Shown one piece after another: positions 29,710-39,976 of a stretch of DNA of 64,000 bases (position 1 is the first letter of the stretch; each line of letters opens with the position of its first letter). Both the position numbers and the translations under genes were made by a program. Origin of the DNA: Sphaeroforma sirkka (taxonomy: Eukaryota > Opisthokonta > Ichthyosporea > Ichthyophonida); NCBI GenBank assembly GCA_001586965.3, contig LUCW03000378.1, positions 33,501 to 97,500 on the forward strand, in the 5' to 3' direction. The notes beneath the pieces are model-generated. The model was not told the DNA's origin, did not search any database, and saw nothing but the letters and a program-made list of their open reading frames with translations.

Positions 29710-30179
29710 CTAAACTAGAGGAGTCTAAGAGGTTTGAACAAAAGCTCAAGACTCGTACAACACTTGCACCCAACAAAAATGCAGTCGAGGTAATGCCGAT
29801 TGAGACGGCATTAGATCGTAAAAACATGGAACTAGCTAAGGCCATTGATCAACGACTCAAAGCTCTAAGAGAACCTGAAGCTCGCACTCAACTACTTCAG
29901 GCGCTACTTAAAGAACAGCCAGGAGTTGCGAAACGACTGAAGAAAATAGTTCAACAATCTAATGTTGTTAATTACGTATCTCAGGAGTTTACCCCTCCTG
30001 ATACTAAAGTTGCCCTTTTCAACGGGACTATGGTTCATCCAGCCAGCGTTACACAGAATCTCACTGACTTAGAAGAGCTCAAGAGTAAATTTAAAATAAT
30101 ACATAATTTAACTCATCGAGCATATGAGCATACTTATAAGAGATGGCTATTCGTGCAAGGCTTGATCACCCAGCGCTGA
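29685..30179 (+). pseudogene. Linker and integrase zinc-domain histidines of G1 (plus copy)
   Basis: After a shift near 29690 the frame encodes a charged coiled-coil-like linker (KLEESKRFEQKLKTRTTLAP, DRKNMELAKAIDQRLKALRE). Near the end, IIHNLTHRAYEHTYKRW supplies the histidines of an HHCC zinc finger. A further shift near 30150 leads to the integrase core. The linker has no known family. Confidence 0.6.
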
Positions 30180-30751
30180 AAGAAACCATACGTGAAGTAT
30201 ACCGACGCTGTACTGATTGTGAAAAGAACCAGATCAAGCGCTACGGTTGGGCACCCCTGAAAAGTGTGACAAACGACCAACCGATGCACCGAGTCATAGT
30301 CGATTTGGTTAAGCTCCCGCGATCCAAGCATACTGGCGATGTATATATCTGTCATTTCTTATGTGTGGCTTCGGGCTATAACTTGCTTTATGCAATACCG
30401 AACAAACGCCCGCAAACAGTGGCAGAGTTATGCTATCACGTCTTTAATGACTTCAGTTTCCCCCGAGTACTATGTTCTGATAACGGTGGTGAATTTTGTA
30501 CCGACGTAATGGAGGCACTTATACTCATATCAGGCATGACCCATAGGCGTGGTGTTCCTTATAAACCTCAAACGCAGGGTGCAAATGAGACACGACATAG
30601 AGAACTAAAAAAGTTATTGCGTACCGCACTAGATGACGTTGAGGATGTGTGGCCTTATCATTTGAAATGGGTTCAGACTCAAATGAATAACTGCATGAAT
30701 CCTCAAACGATTCTGTTTCACTATTTCTTTGGCCGCTATAGTAAATTATAA
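30143..30751 (+). pseudogene. Integrase catalytic core of G1 (plus copy)
   Basis: The frame opens with LDHPALKETIREVYRRCTDC, supplying the cysteines of the zinc domain. The DDE triad is visible: Asp in VIVDLVKLPRSKHTG, Asp in LCSDNGGEFCTD and Glu in GANETRHRELKKLL. The core ends near YHLKWVQTQMNNCMNPQT. After the stop at 30749, sequence to 30995 has broken frames and probably held the integrase C-terminal region. Confidence 0.88.
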
Positions 30752-30995
30752 GCAACGTTTGACAAAACTGCGCCCGATGATAAACACGTTACTCCGTGGC
30801 TACAAAAGATCGAGTATATGCAGAACGTTGTTTACCCCTATTTACTGGAGCACAAAAATGGTGTCCTGCTTAAAGCGTATGACCGATAGAATAATACTAA
30901 GAACATTGTTCAGTTCAAAATTGGCGATTATGTTAACATTATACGTTACCGAACTCTTCATGTACGTCCGTAGTCCTAAAAGCTACTGGGGGCTA

Positions 30996-31105
30996 TGTAG
31001 AAATACGGCCTCCGGTCAGTCTAAAATATCAAGATCAAATGAGATAACATATTGGGTTTTAATTGTAATTGAATTTTTTTACAAAGTGTTCTTAATTCAC
31101 TGACG
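30996..31105 (+). repeat. Partial 3' LTR of G1
   Basis: TGTAGAAATACGGCCTCCGG followed by TCAGTCTAAAATATCAAGAT matches the first part of the 5' LTR at 23228. Similarity ends near AGTGTTCTTAATTCACT after an internal deletion. A short G-run (CTGGGGGCTA) just before it is in the polypurine-tract position. Confidence 0.8.
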
Positions 31106-31780
31106 CACCTAGGCACAGTGTGCCGTGCTTATATATTGCAATATTGTAGTGTGATTCGATACTATGCAAGCAAGATTATTCTAGATTTGGTTAGTTTTTC
31201 TCTATCTGCAAATGTCAAGTTCATCTTGCTTAAGACACAGCTTGTACTCTGAGGGTATGTTCAATCTCGTGATTTGATCCTGATGCGTTTGCGGTGATTT
31301 TCAGCTAAGTTTGGACATGCGATAGATTCGGCTTAAGAGTGGATGTCTTGTCGCGTACTTTGTTATCGAGCACCAATGTCATGTATATTGCCTTGATGAA
31401 AAATGTCTTCTTTGAGTGAAGATTGTACAATACTTTTTAAGTTTTCCGACCATAGTGCTTCGCGGCTTACCATCAATTTTTTGGGATACAAAAGGATTGA
31501 ATCACTTCAGATGGATATCCTTACAGGTCGCTAAACTTCATCTGCCACGATCACTCCTCTCACTGTGCACGCTATGAGCAAGTGATTGGAGGGTCCTTGA
31601 AGCAGGGCACTTTAGGTACGTAACTGCGGTCACCACTGCGTAGTCAAATTTTATTATACACGTGTTTGCACTTATTTATCTCTCAGTGAACTGGGAACTA
31701 TCGTTCATGTTGTATGCCTGTATATGCCGGGACAATTATCAAACGTCATCCAGAAACGCAGAACCTAAATATACGAAAAC
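31106..31780. other. No gene seen
   Basis: Flank beyond the truncated 3' LTR. No convincing reading frame or repeat was found. The upstream exons of the lipase-like pseudogene that follows could lie here but are not recognisable. Confidence 0.4.
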
Positions 31781-33860
31781 TGGACTAATTTTGGGCTGCA
31801 ATGCAGGTCACGGACACAGTGCTTGGCAAAGAGCCGATATGTACCTGTACAAGAACTTGTGGCCGACGTGCTCAAGCATGTGTACACCGTCAAAGAGCAT
31901 CATGCGGTCTTGCCCTTGTTCGGTTGGGGACACGGCATGAGCACTTGTATATTAATCACAGCCGCAAGAAAGTACCCCAGTGTATTCAACGGTTTGATTC
32001 TGACGTCTCCGATGTTGAGGTTTGTCAGCCACACATGTGTAGGAAGTCCTGATTGACCTACTTCAGCACCCGATTAGCCTATGGTGCATACTGCTGAGCT
32101 AGCCTGGGCGGGCGTTTTTGATGATTTGAAAGACGGTCGCAATTTGATGATATCATTCCTTTTTCGCTGATTATCTTTGATGTTCGACTTTACATTGCCT
32201 ACTGTGCAGGGCTGATCCACTTACAAATACGAGATTTAAAAAGGCCCTAGCATCGACACTCTCGTTCTTCTCACCAAGTCTGGGCGTGGGACAGCGTATG
32301 CACTATGCTGCAACTTAATCTGCTCTTTTATAAAATCTACTTTAGCATCGCATTCGTTCAGTCGCAAAGACAATAACGTATGGACGGAAACTAAATCGGC
32401 GCACATATAGTATTCAATTCTAAGTTTCTCGCCACTGTGTATCTATCGTTCGTTAGTATGTAGTTAATCTCCGGGCTAGCACTGTTCGTTCAAGTTCGCC
32501 TCAGTTACTAAATTTTGGTTCGAAACCTAACCTATAGCTCACATCCATGGTCATCATCTCTCCTCAGGCTTATTTGCGGAGGACATATCTGACGATCCAC
32601 TAGAACAGAAGAGATGACTGACTGACACACTCATATACCGAGGCCAAGTCAAGATTCGTTGGGCGAACTGCATGCTTGAGGTGTAGTTATACTTCTGTAG
32701 TAATAATAATGCGGACTGTGTATATAATTTTTTTATTTAATGTGTGTGATCTACGTGCCCGTACAGCAAAATTTAGCGATAACACTTATTACGCCGCTGT
32801 ACAGAAGCTATGCAAAAGGGTGACGTTTCACTATGAAACTCTTGCCTCTAGACAGGGACTATGGTACGATATATATATATATATATATGTAATCGCAGGG
32901 AACCGAATGCACACATGAATAGACGAACAAGCTACACTGCTGTGCTAGTATGTGTATGGAAGTAGAAGTGTGTCGAGTACAGAGAAATATATAGGTATTG
33001 TTAGCTTTTGCAACTGCATGACGAGAACTGACACAAAACTTGTGTTCATTGGCAATGGATGAGAATTGTTCGAATGTGGCGGAGTTGGAAACTCCATTCA
33101 TCACGATGCAAGGGTATGTTGAAAATACATTTGCCTACTGTTGCATTCTCAGATAAGTTCAAAGTGCATGCTGTACCTTATCCTGTTGTTCAAATGGTGG
33201 ATATGGACACAGGTTGCATCTTTAACCTACTTCAAAGCTCAGGCGTGTTGTCATCATATGATGCATGTTGTATCTGCATCGTTTGATATCAGTACTCGTA
33301 GAATGACCTTATGAGTAGGTGCATCTCAACACGGAAGTGTGTCCTATGCATATCGTTTTCGAATACGCAAATAGATGAGTTGCAGTTGTTGTACACCGAG
33401 GGTGTATTTTTTAGATCATTGACGCTTTCTATGTACACGAGTGCAAAGTTGGTCTAAACCCTAAGATACCATGGGAAGGAAGGTAACAGTGTAAAGTGAG
33501 CACTTTGCCTGTATGCGAGAAAGAATCTTCCAGTCGAAATAGTCATTTTTTTTCTTTTTCAAAATAACTAAATTGACTTTGATTCACATCGGATATCATA
33601 AACGAGCAGTACTATCAAGAAAATACGTGTTTGTAGTACATTGTGCGGGTTGCTCTTTCCAAAAATATTATCTAATATCAAAATATTTCAACCCCGCCCT
33701 CTAATAGGAACGAGAATGACGTCGTTTTGTCGGACAACGCCATGTTCATATATTGAAACGCCAAGTCAGTCGACAAGCAATTGCAGTACATCGATGGTGG
33801 CGGACACGATCTCCATGCATGTAGTCAGCTTATCCGACAACACGTTATGAATGTGTGTTT
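31780..33860 (+). pseudogene. Monoacylglycerol-lipase-like alpha/beta hydrolase pseudogene (four exons)
   Basis: Exon pieces on the plus strand follow the order of the lipase fold. First (about 31790-32030): GHGHSAW, then in a shifted frame SRYVPVQELVADVLKHVYTV and LPLFGWGHGMSTCILITAAR, KYPSVFNGLILTSPML. The nucleophile elbow GHSMG of the family is GHGMS here, so the serine is lost. Second (32568-32680, after TCCTCAG): AEDISDDPLEQKR-stop-LTDTLIYRGQVKIRWANCML. Third (about 33050-33113): NVAELETPFITMQG before GTATGTT. Fourth (from 33708 after CTAATAG): NENDVVLSDNAMFIY-stop-NAKSVDKQLQYIDGGGHDLH, with the catalytic Asp and His regions. Exon phases 3 to 4 agree. A frameshift, two stops and the missing serine indicate a pseudogene. 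Confidence 0.65.
32869..32888. repeat. Short (AT)n microsatellite
   Basis: Ten AT units within an intron of the lipase-like pseudogene. Confidence 0.9.
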
Positions 33861-34423
33861 TGTTGTCCACGTGTCATGTGAATATTGCTGACCTGTTGCA
33901 TGTCAGAATACCGTCCTCCAACAGAATAAGAGCATGATTAGAGGGTATCCGAATTACCAAACCGGCGTATTTTCTACGTTTCTATACGCATATGATGTTC
34001 TTATCTGGCCACACGATGTCAGTCATCACCCCGTTTTTATTCGATATTGATATCTCCCAGATATGCATACAGTCACGGAAGGAATAGGTTCAGGACTTTT
34101 ACTGCGATGTCTTCAAGCGGCACTCCATACTTTGCATACTGCTCTATTTCACAATGCGTCAGATCTTTCCCACCACTTCATGGCGATCTACAGGCTAGAA
34201 GTTATCACCTCGTCTGACCACGACGAGGTGTGAAGTTATATATCGCGAGTATTTCTGATGCACGCTTCCTTGAATGATATCACTATTGGTAGTTGTATTT
34301 TCTATATCAGTGTATCTCCACAGGCCTTTTTTCTAAGTGAAGTGAAGCTTGGACACATTTATCGTTATGATTTCAACACATGTATTGGTTCACAGTTCCT
34401 ACTATCTGCATCGTGCAGACTCT
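33861..34423. other. No gene seen
   Basis: Sequence between the fourth lipase-like exon and the next coding stretch. Contains a small inverted repeat CACCTCGTC...GACGAGGTG near 34207-34231. No domain is recognised. Confidence 0.4.
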
Positions 34424-35001
34424 GTACAACTGGGTTGCTGAAAGGTCTGGCGAATCGGCAGAGGAAGTACATCATCGGTTGGCTGGGGTAATCAGTTTCC
34501 ACTTAGGAACTGCCGTAGGCCTATCCACCTCAGCAGGCGCCAAGAGTGCCGCCTGCAACGAAATCAACGCAAATAGTGCGAGTGGTCTGGAGGGTGTGAT
34601 TGAGAGCGATAGTGTAAGTATTGGACATGAAGACTTGACACGCTCTCTCGAAGAATTCAGGGTCGGAGGGCACAACGGTAGAAAGCGCTGACCACCCACA
34701 TGAACTCTTTGGCGATACGGAAGGGGATGGAAATGCCCAGGCAGCCCTTGGAGGGGATGTAGCGGACACTGGTGTTACTTTATCAGCAGTTGAGAAGAGA
34801 AGGGCTTCGGAAAATGACACAGCTCTACTTCAGAATGCTCCGGTTCTGTCAACAGACGAGAGGAGTTTGTCCGAATCCGATGAGGTACTCATAGGTGATG
34901 GTGAGGAATCATTGTGTGCTGGCAATGATGATGAGGCCTCGCCCGCAAAAAACAGGGAATGCATAGACAGAGGAGTCAGCCTTTGGGTAAGCAGTATCTA
35001 A
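34424..35001 (+). CDS. Acidic low-complexity coding region, first part
   Basis: After a possible acceptor (CATCGTGCAG) the frame reads TLYNWVAERSGESAEEVHHR. This opening would suit the last helix of a monoacylglycerol-lipase-like protein, so it may be the final exon of the preceding pseudogene or a paralogue. It continues with NANSASGLEGVIESDSVSIG and stops at 34690. From about 34637 another frame carries HELFGDTEGDGNAQAALGGD and SAVEKRRASENDTALLQNAP, then SLSESDEVLIGDGEESLCAG, ending VSLWVSSI-stop, or spliced at LW by GTAAGC. Codon periodicity and acidic content look like a real protein. Function unknown. Confidence 0.4.
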
Positions 35002-36873
35002 ACAGCTGTAGCAGCACAGCGACGGAGAGTAATGATATATTCGGCGATTCGGTAGAAGGCGGAGCAACAATCGCAGACACAGTTGTGCCGACTTCTCGGA
35101 CACGGCTGCTATGGTGTCTATCAACTTCGATGTGAACGGCTGGTTCAGTGAGAATGCTGACGCCGAGGCCGCGAGAGAAAATGGTGCGGGCAAAACAAAG
35201 AAGGCCAATATGCTGCGGCACGCTTCAACGCAAGAGGAAGCCTAGGTGGGAACCAAACGGCAAAAACATGCCAGTTTCGGTTTAAGGATGTCAGATACAG
35301 CAAATCTGGGCATGAGCAAAGACGGCGTTGTTCTGGTATTTGCAGATGAGAGTGGAATCCGATACAGTCGAGATACAACTGTGGAAAATACAGTGGCAGA
35401 AGCTCAGCAAATATATAAACACAGCAACGATGTTGAGCATGAATTAGCTGTTAACAGTGGCTCTGGTACGTATGGTACGTCAGCAGTTGAGAAGAGAAGG
35501 GCTTCGGAAAATGACACAGCTCTACTTCAGAATGCTCCGGTTCTGTCAACAGACGAGAGGAGTTTGTCCGAATCCGATGAGGTACTCATAGGTGATGGTG
35601 AGGAATCATTGTGTGCTGGCAATGATGATGAGGGCCTCCCCCAAAAAAAACAGGAATGCATAGACAGAGGAGTCAGCCTTTGGGTAAGCAGTATCTAAAC
35701 AGCTGTAGCAGCACAGCGACGGAGAGTAATGATATATTCGGCGATTCGGTAGAAGGCGGAGCAACAATCGCAGACACAGTTGTGCCGACTTCTCGGACAC
35801 GGCTGCTATGGTGTCTATCAACTTCGATGTGAACGGCTGGTTCAGTGAGAATGCTGACGCCGAGGCCGCGAGAGAAAATGGTGCGGGCAAAAAACAAAGA
35901 AGGCCAATATGCTGCGGCACGCTTCAACGCAAGAGGAAGCCTAGGTGGGAACCAAACGGCAAAAACATGCCAGTTTCGGTTTAAGGATGTCAGATACAGC
36001 AAATCTGGGCATGAGCAAAGACGGCGTTGTTCTGGTATTTGCAGATGAGAGTGGAATCCGATACAGTCGAGATACAACTGTGGAAAATACAGTGGCAGAA
36101 GCTCAGCAAATATATAAACACAGCAACGATGTTGAGCATGAATTAGCTGTTAACAGTGGCTCTGGTACGTATGGTACGTCAGCAGTTGAGAAGAGAAGGG
36201 CTTCGGAAAATGACACAGCTCTACTTCAGAATGCTCCGGTTCTGTCAACAGACGAGAGGAGTTTGTCCGAATCCGATGAGGTACTCATAGGTGATGGTGA
36301 GGAATCATTGTGTGCTGGCAATGATGATGAGGCCTCGCCCGCAAAAACAGGAATGCATAGACAGAGGAGTCAGCCTTTGGGTAAGCAGTATCTAAACAGC
36401 TGTAGCAGCACAGCGACGGAGAGTAATGATATATTCGGCGATTCGGTAGAAGGCGGAGCAACAATCGCAGACACAGTTGTGCCGACTTCTCGGACACGGC
36501 TGCTATGGTGTCTATCAACTTCGATGTGAACGGCTGGTTCAGTGAGAATGCTGACGCCGAGGCCGCGAGAGAAAATGGTGCGGGCAAAACAAAGAAGGCC
36601 AATATGCTGCGGCACGCTTCAACGCAAGAGGAAGCCTAGGTGGGAACCAAACGGCAAAAACATGCCAGTTTCGGTTTAAGGATGTCAGATACAGCAAATC
36701 TGGGCATGAGCAAAGACGGCGTTGTTCTGGTATTTGCAGATGAGAGTGGAATCCGATACAGTCGAGATACAACTGTGGAAAATACAGTGGCAGAAGCTCA
36801 GCAAATATATAAACACAGCAACGATGTTGAGCATGAATTAGCTGTTAACAGTGGCTCTGGTACGTATGGTACG
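34783..36873 (+). repeat. Three tandem copies of a 0.7-kb coding-like unit
   Basis: Units begin TCAGCAGTTGAGAAGAGAAG at 34783, 35480 and 36179 (697, 699 and about 695 bp) and end with GTGGCTCTGGTACGTATGGT. They are almost identical except for run-length changes: GCCTCGCCCGCAAAAAACAG, GGCCTCCCCCAAAAAAAACA and GCCTCGCCCGCAAAAACAGG. Such near identity means recent duplication or homogenisation, or an assembly artefact. Confidence 0.95.
35945..36529 (+). CDS. Acidic repeat-unit protein, longest open frame across units 2 and 3
   Basis: The frame includes SDTANLGMSKDGVVLVFADE, RYSRDTTVENTVAEAQQIYK, HSNDVEHELAVNSGSGTYGT and, across the unit junction, SAVEKRRASENDTALLQNAP to EASPAKTGMHRQRSQPLGKQ. 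Another frame within each unit encodes AAMVSINFDVNGWFSENADA ending EEA-stop. This suggests that a spliced product uses several frames, or that the units are decayed. No family recognised; the minus-strand frames here are shadows. The start at 35945 is simply the first Met. Confidence 0.3.
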   Translation: MGTKRQKHASFGLRMSDTANLGMSKDGVVLVFADESGIRYSRDTTVENTVAEAQQIYKHSNDVEHELAVNSGSGTYGTSAVEKRRASENDTALLQNAPVLSTDERSLSESDEVLIGDGEESLCAGNDDEASPAKTGMHRQRSQPLGKQYLNSCSSTATESNDIFGDSVEGGATIADTVVPTSRTRLLWCLSTSM

Positions 36874-36909
36874 TTTGAGAATGTTAAAGGCCTCTATTCG
36901 TGCCTCTGA

Positions 36910-37575
36910 TGGTGGAAATGCTGCGTGAGCGTAGTAACTCTGCAGTGTGCAGTGTAAATGATAGATCGAAACCGATTTTCACCACTGATACTTAGGTGTC
37001 TGCGGGACTGCTATCCGCAAGCTTTAGAAATGATCATTTGTGTTTGGAAAAATCAGCACGCACATGACTAACGTCGTACGTGTACACACCGATCATGTGG
37101 TATGGTCAGTGGATTATTCTGGTTTGCCAGAGCTTGTACATATCATTAATATACAGGACGGGTAGCATGTATACAACGTCGCTTGCGAAAACATAATTCT
37201 GAATATATATGAAATTGTTTTTGAATGAAATGCTATTGGATGGAGTCGAGAATTACTTTGGATGCCATATGGAATACTGAATCATTTAGATGCAATATGT
37301 AATACCTGGCTGTCCACTTTCATTTTCCGATTATGCCGGAAGCGAGCGAAGCGAGTACTTTGATTAATTTATGGAGGGGAGAGGAAGAAAAAGGCAGGGC
37401 CTTTGAGAAGGCGTAGCCTTCCTTTATTTTATTGTTTTTATAGTAGTCATTGTAGAAGAAGGCTATGTAGTCATATTTAAAATGAATCAATATTTACTGT
37501 AGTATTATAAGTATTCTCCGTCGTTAGTTATTTAAATCCTTTATAGCCGCCTCCCAACCTTGTACTTTATATATA
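36910..37575. other. No gene seen; putative promoter side of next gene
   Basis: A+T-rich sequence with a small palindromic region (GCGAGCGAAGCGAG near 37344) and GAGAAGGCGTAGCCTTC near 37405. TATATATAA lies a few bases before the ATG at 37576. No coding frame recognised. Confidence 0.4.
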
Positions 37576-37791
37576 ATGCCACCAAAATCAAAGAAGCCTA
37601 AAGCAGATGGCACGCCTAAAGCTTCTGGTCGAACTTATCGCGGTGCCGGTAGGCCGAATGCATCGTCTGGATCGAATAAGAATCTATCATCCGGACAATT
37701 AACATTCTTTGGCGGTAAGGTTGCTGCCGCACGCGTCGCACAGCATGGCCCAGCTCAACAAACAGAATCAAACTCAGCAATCGTATATTAG
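37576..37791 (+). CDS. N-terminal exon of DUF6729-like gene
   Basis: MPPKSKKPKADGTPKASGRT is followed by YRGAGRPNASSGSNKNLSSG and QLTFFGGKVAAARVAQHG: a basic, Ser/Gly/Asn-rich start ending in a short QLTFFGG motif. As I recall them, proteins with the DUF6729 domain often start with such basic, glycine-rich segments. The frame stops at 37789, just before a large microsatellite. A related motif QTTLFGGLAEL appears in the coding part after the microsatellite. A splice from about 37770 over the repeat is plausible but not shown. Confidence 0.5.
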   Translation: MPPKSKKPKADGTPKASGRTYRGAGRPNASSGSNKNLSSGQLTFFGGKVAAARVAQHGPAQQTESNSAIVY

Positions 37792-37840
37792 TAGTATATA
37801 CGTACATATTACTAATATATGTTTATACATATACACCAAA

Positions 37841-38215
37841 CATGAATACATACATAAATATCATACATACATACATACATCATACATACATAGTATTCAT
37901 ACAGACACATGCATCGTACATACATACATACACACATAGTATTTATATATACATACTATTCATACATAATTACATACATACTTTATATATACATACATAC
38001 ATACTATTCATACATACATACATATATCATACATACATACATACTATTCATATATACATACTATTCATACATACATACATACATCATACATACATACATA
38101 CATACTATTCATATATACATACTATTCACACATCCATCCCTATCTCATACATACATACTATTGATACATACATACATACATACTATTCATACATATATAC
38201 CATATATATATATAA
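37841..38215 (+). repeat. TACA-type tetranucleotide microsatellite
   Basis: About 375 bp of (ATAC)n with interspersed ACTATTCAT phrases and (TA)n. The Tyr/Ile/His-rich frames across it are not genes. It separates two parts of the DUF6729-like gene and is probably intronic or an expansion. Confidence 0.95.
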
Positions 38216-38234
38216 AGTCATACCCAATATGGGC

Positions 38235-38902
38235 GGAAGAGGCTGGTTTCTAATAATACTGACACTCTTCCAGACGGCCAGACCACGTTATTTGGCGGCC
38301 TAGCAGAACTAAACTCACCCAGTATAGCATCACAGGCGACAGCACAAGCACTTGAACATGATCCCGGTGTTAATATAGAAGATCACATATTGGTTTTACT
38401 TGATGAGGATCAGGCAGTAGTCGCCTCAGATGATACCACAACTGCGGCGGATCAACTCGTAGTAGCTCCTTCTACAACCACTGTAGCTGTTAGGGATAGT
38501 AACGCTGAGCTCACTTTATCGAGCATGCCTACTAGAGTAGTACAAACATCATTCACAGCACTAGCAGAAGACCTTCCTGTCGATAAAGCAGCGTACCTTT
38601 TCCAAAGTAACGGGAGACAGGGCGATACCGCACATGACACAAGTAATCACAATGTATACTACAATTCTACTACCAACATATTTGTCGAATACATTGACAA
38701 AGTCCACAAGAAGGTTTCAGCTCTATGCGACAATAAGAATCCGCTGAGGGTATTAAAGCACCTTGGTGACAGTATGTGGGTACGCCCCACTGATTCCACT
38801 CTTGCCTTGCGTGGTCTCAATAAGAGGCTAGTTCCAAACGCTTACTATCTACCAGACATATTCGTTTGGTTGCCAACACATTTTATTACGGACTTAAAAT
38901 AA
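38235..38902 (+). CDS. Central part of DUF6729-like gene
   Basis: The open frame begins before the Met at 38390: NTDTLPDGQTTLFGGLAELN, SQATAQALEHDPGVNIEDHI, then VLLDEDQAVVASDDTTTAAD. A structured part follows: TNIFVEYIDKVHKKVSALCD, MWVRPTDSTLALRGLNKRLV and YLPDIFVWLPTHF. The last block leads into the cysteine-containing domain but shifts frame at about 38870. The low-complexity acidic middle and conserved WLP ending agree with a DUF6729-type protein. Function unknown; such proteins may derive from mobile elements. Confidence 0.6.
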
Positions 38903-39180
38903 CCGGTCCAAACTGCAAGTCTACGAAGACTACCACAAGAAGGTGGCCAGAACGGCCAAGAGCTATAAGAGTCGTTCGTAGAGATCGGTTCTACTATATA
39001 TTGGCTAGAAGGGAACAATGCAATAATTGTGATTGTCCAGGTTTTCAAGTCCATGACCCCAGAGTCCTAGCGGCACTGCCTGAACATACACAGCTCTACT
39101 TCCCGGCATACTTGACACACAGAAGTGGCATCGATGTGGCGCTTGCAAAAGACTTGCAGTCTCAGCTTCTCGAGAAATGA
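38866..39180 (+). CDS. DUF6729-like domain
   Basis: After the frameshift, the frame has RRWPERPRAIRVVRRDRFYY, ILARREQCNNCDCPGFQVHD and RVLAALPEHTQLYFPAYLTH, then RSGIDVALAKDLQ. The pattern RW..RPR.V....+YYI..R..C..C....H..R.L..LP....FPA.LTHRSG.D is what I remember of DUF6729, an uncharacterised eukaryotic domain with a treble-clef-like cysteine pair. The stop after LLEK is followed by further related sequence. A single-base loss near 38870 would explain the break with the previous frame. Confidence 0.6.
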   Translation: MVANTFYYGLKITGPNCKSTKTTTRRWPERPRAIRVVRRDRFYYILARREQCNNCDCPGFQVHDPRVLAALPEHTQLYFPAYLTHRSGIDVALAKDLQSQLLEK

Positions 39181-39204
39181 AGTATAGCTGACTTATGAGA
39201 GAGT

Positions 39205-39819
39205 GTGAAACAAGCGCATCTAAAACGGTACTTTACTCAAATGCTCAGCTACTTTACATTGTTTGTCTTGAAGCGTGATGTAATGAAAATATCTCAAATT
39301 GACTCTGGTCGGAGAGCAAAGCTGTGGTCCGCCTTTCATCACAAGAAAAGGTATATTGGCTTTTATTTCTCAGTTAACTGGCTTGGAGCCGTTATTCATG
39401 TACTTTAGGAGAACATAAGGCCATATTATGAATTGCGTATGCAACAATTAGTTGCTACCACCTTAAAATGGGATCACTCCTTTTAGATGATAAAGAGAAC
39501 CCATATTAAAAATATGTGTAGGTATTTTGGCTCCTTATTCACGGCAGTAAACAAACACGAGCAGATAGTCCTACAGATTCTGTGCAGAACGAAGTCCACT
39601 ATAGAGGCTGAGAAAGCCATCAAAGACTTCGCCGAAAGGTGTGAACAGAAGAGTGTGAAGCAGTGGATTGTATACTCGAACACAGATAAAGACGAGCCCA
39701 TGGTTAAACGTGTAGCACCGACACTTGATCGTCCAATACTGGAAAGAGAGAATCTAAATGCAAGTGGTCTAACAAGAATGTATACTGCCACCAATGTATG
39801 TTTGCAAGGGCATATGTAA
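39205..39819 (+). pseudogene. Downstream remnants of the DUF6729-like gene
   Basis: Frames 39205-39408 (KQAHLKRYFTQMLSYFTLFV, FHHKKRYIGFYFSVNWLGAV) and 39487-39819 (SLFTAVNKHEQIVLQILCRT, EAEKAIKDFAERCEQKSVKQ) continue on the same strand with short breaks. AHLKRYFTQML follows the DUF6729-like block where family members have a helical segment. No catalytic motif could be read. The region meets the kinase gene tail to tail near 39970. Confidence 0.4.
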
Positions 39820-39976
39820 TCGATGTCGGTCTATCACTACAGTCAGATACTATTACCACCAATGCCGTTTCTATAGTATCACAATATCGGGATATTTTTA
39901 TCGATTTATGAATGTGTATTCGGTTATAGATGTGCATAGACTAATGAAAGGACCGCCGGTACATTGCCCAGAACTC

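Larger units (their letters stand above)
23228..31105 (+). mobile_element. Ty3/gypsy-type element G1, long plus-strand copy with nested insertions
   Basis: Order on plus: 5' LTR, gag, zinc-binding tail, protease, RT, RNase H, Dam-like module, coiled-coil linker, HHCC/DDE integrase, partial 3' LTR. The 3' LTR (30996) begins TGTAGAAATACGGCCTCCGG, matching the 5' LTR start (23228). Three later insertions lie at 26189-26947, 27902-28149 and 28168-28585. Frameshifts and stops inactivate gag, pro and pol. It shares gag to RNase H with the minus copy at 62-3440 and gives the best view of the family. Confidence 0.9.

Noticed and set aside
23228-31105. Endogenous virus with an envelope gene
   Set aside because: No frame after the integrase has a signal peptide or membrane segment; the layout is that of an LTR retrotransposon.
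31100-34400. tRNA genes suggested by GGTTCGAA-like words (for example near 32517)
   Set aside because: No matching acceptor stem or anticodon arm could be paired around them.
34909-36772. Repeated minus-strand frames (about 77-134 residues) over the triplication
   Set aside because: Antisense shadows of the plus-strand acidic coding sequence; they recur only because the DNA is triplicated.
37842-38303. His/Tyr/Ile-rich frames of 76-153 residues
   Set aside because: Translations of the TACA microsatellite in its different frames.
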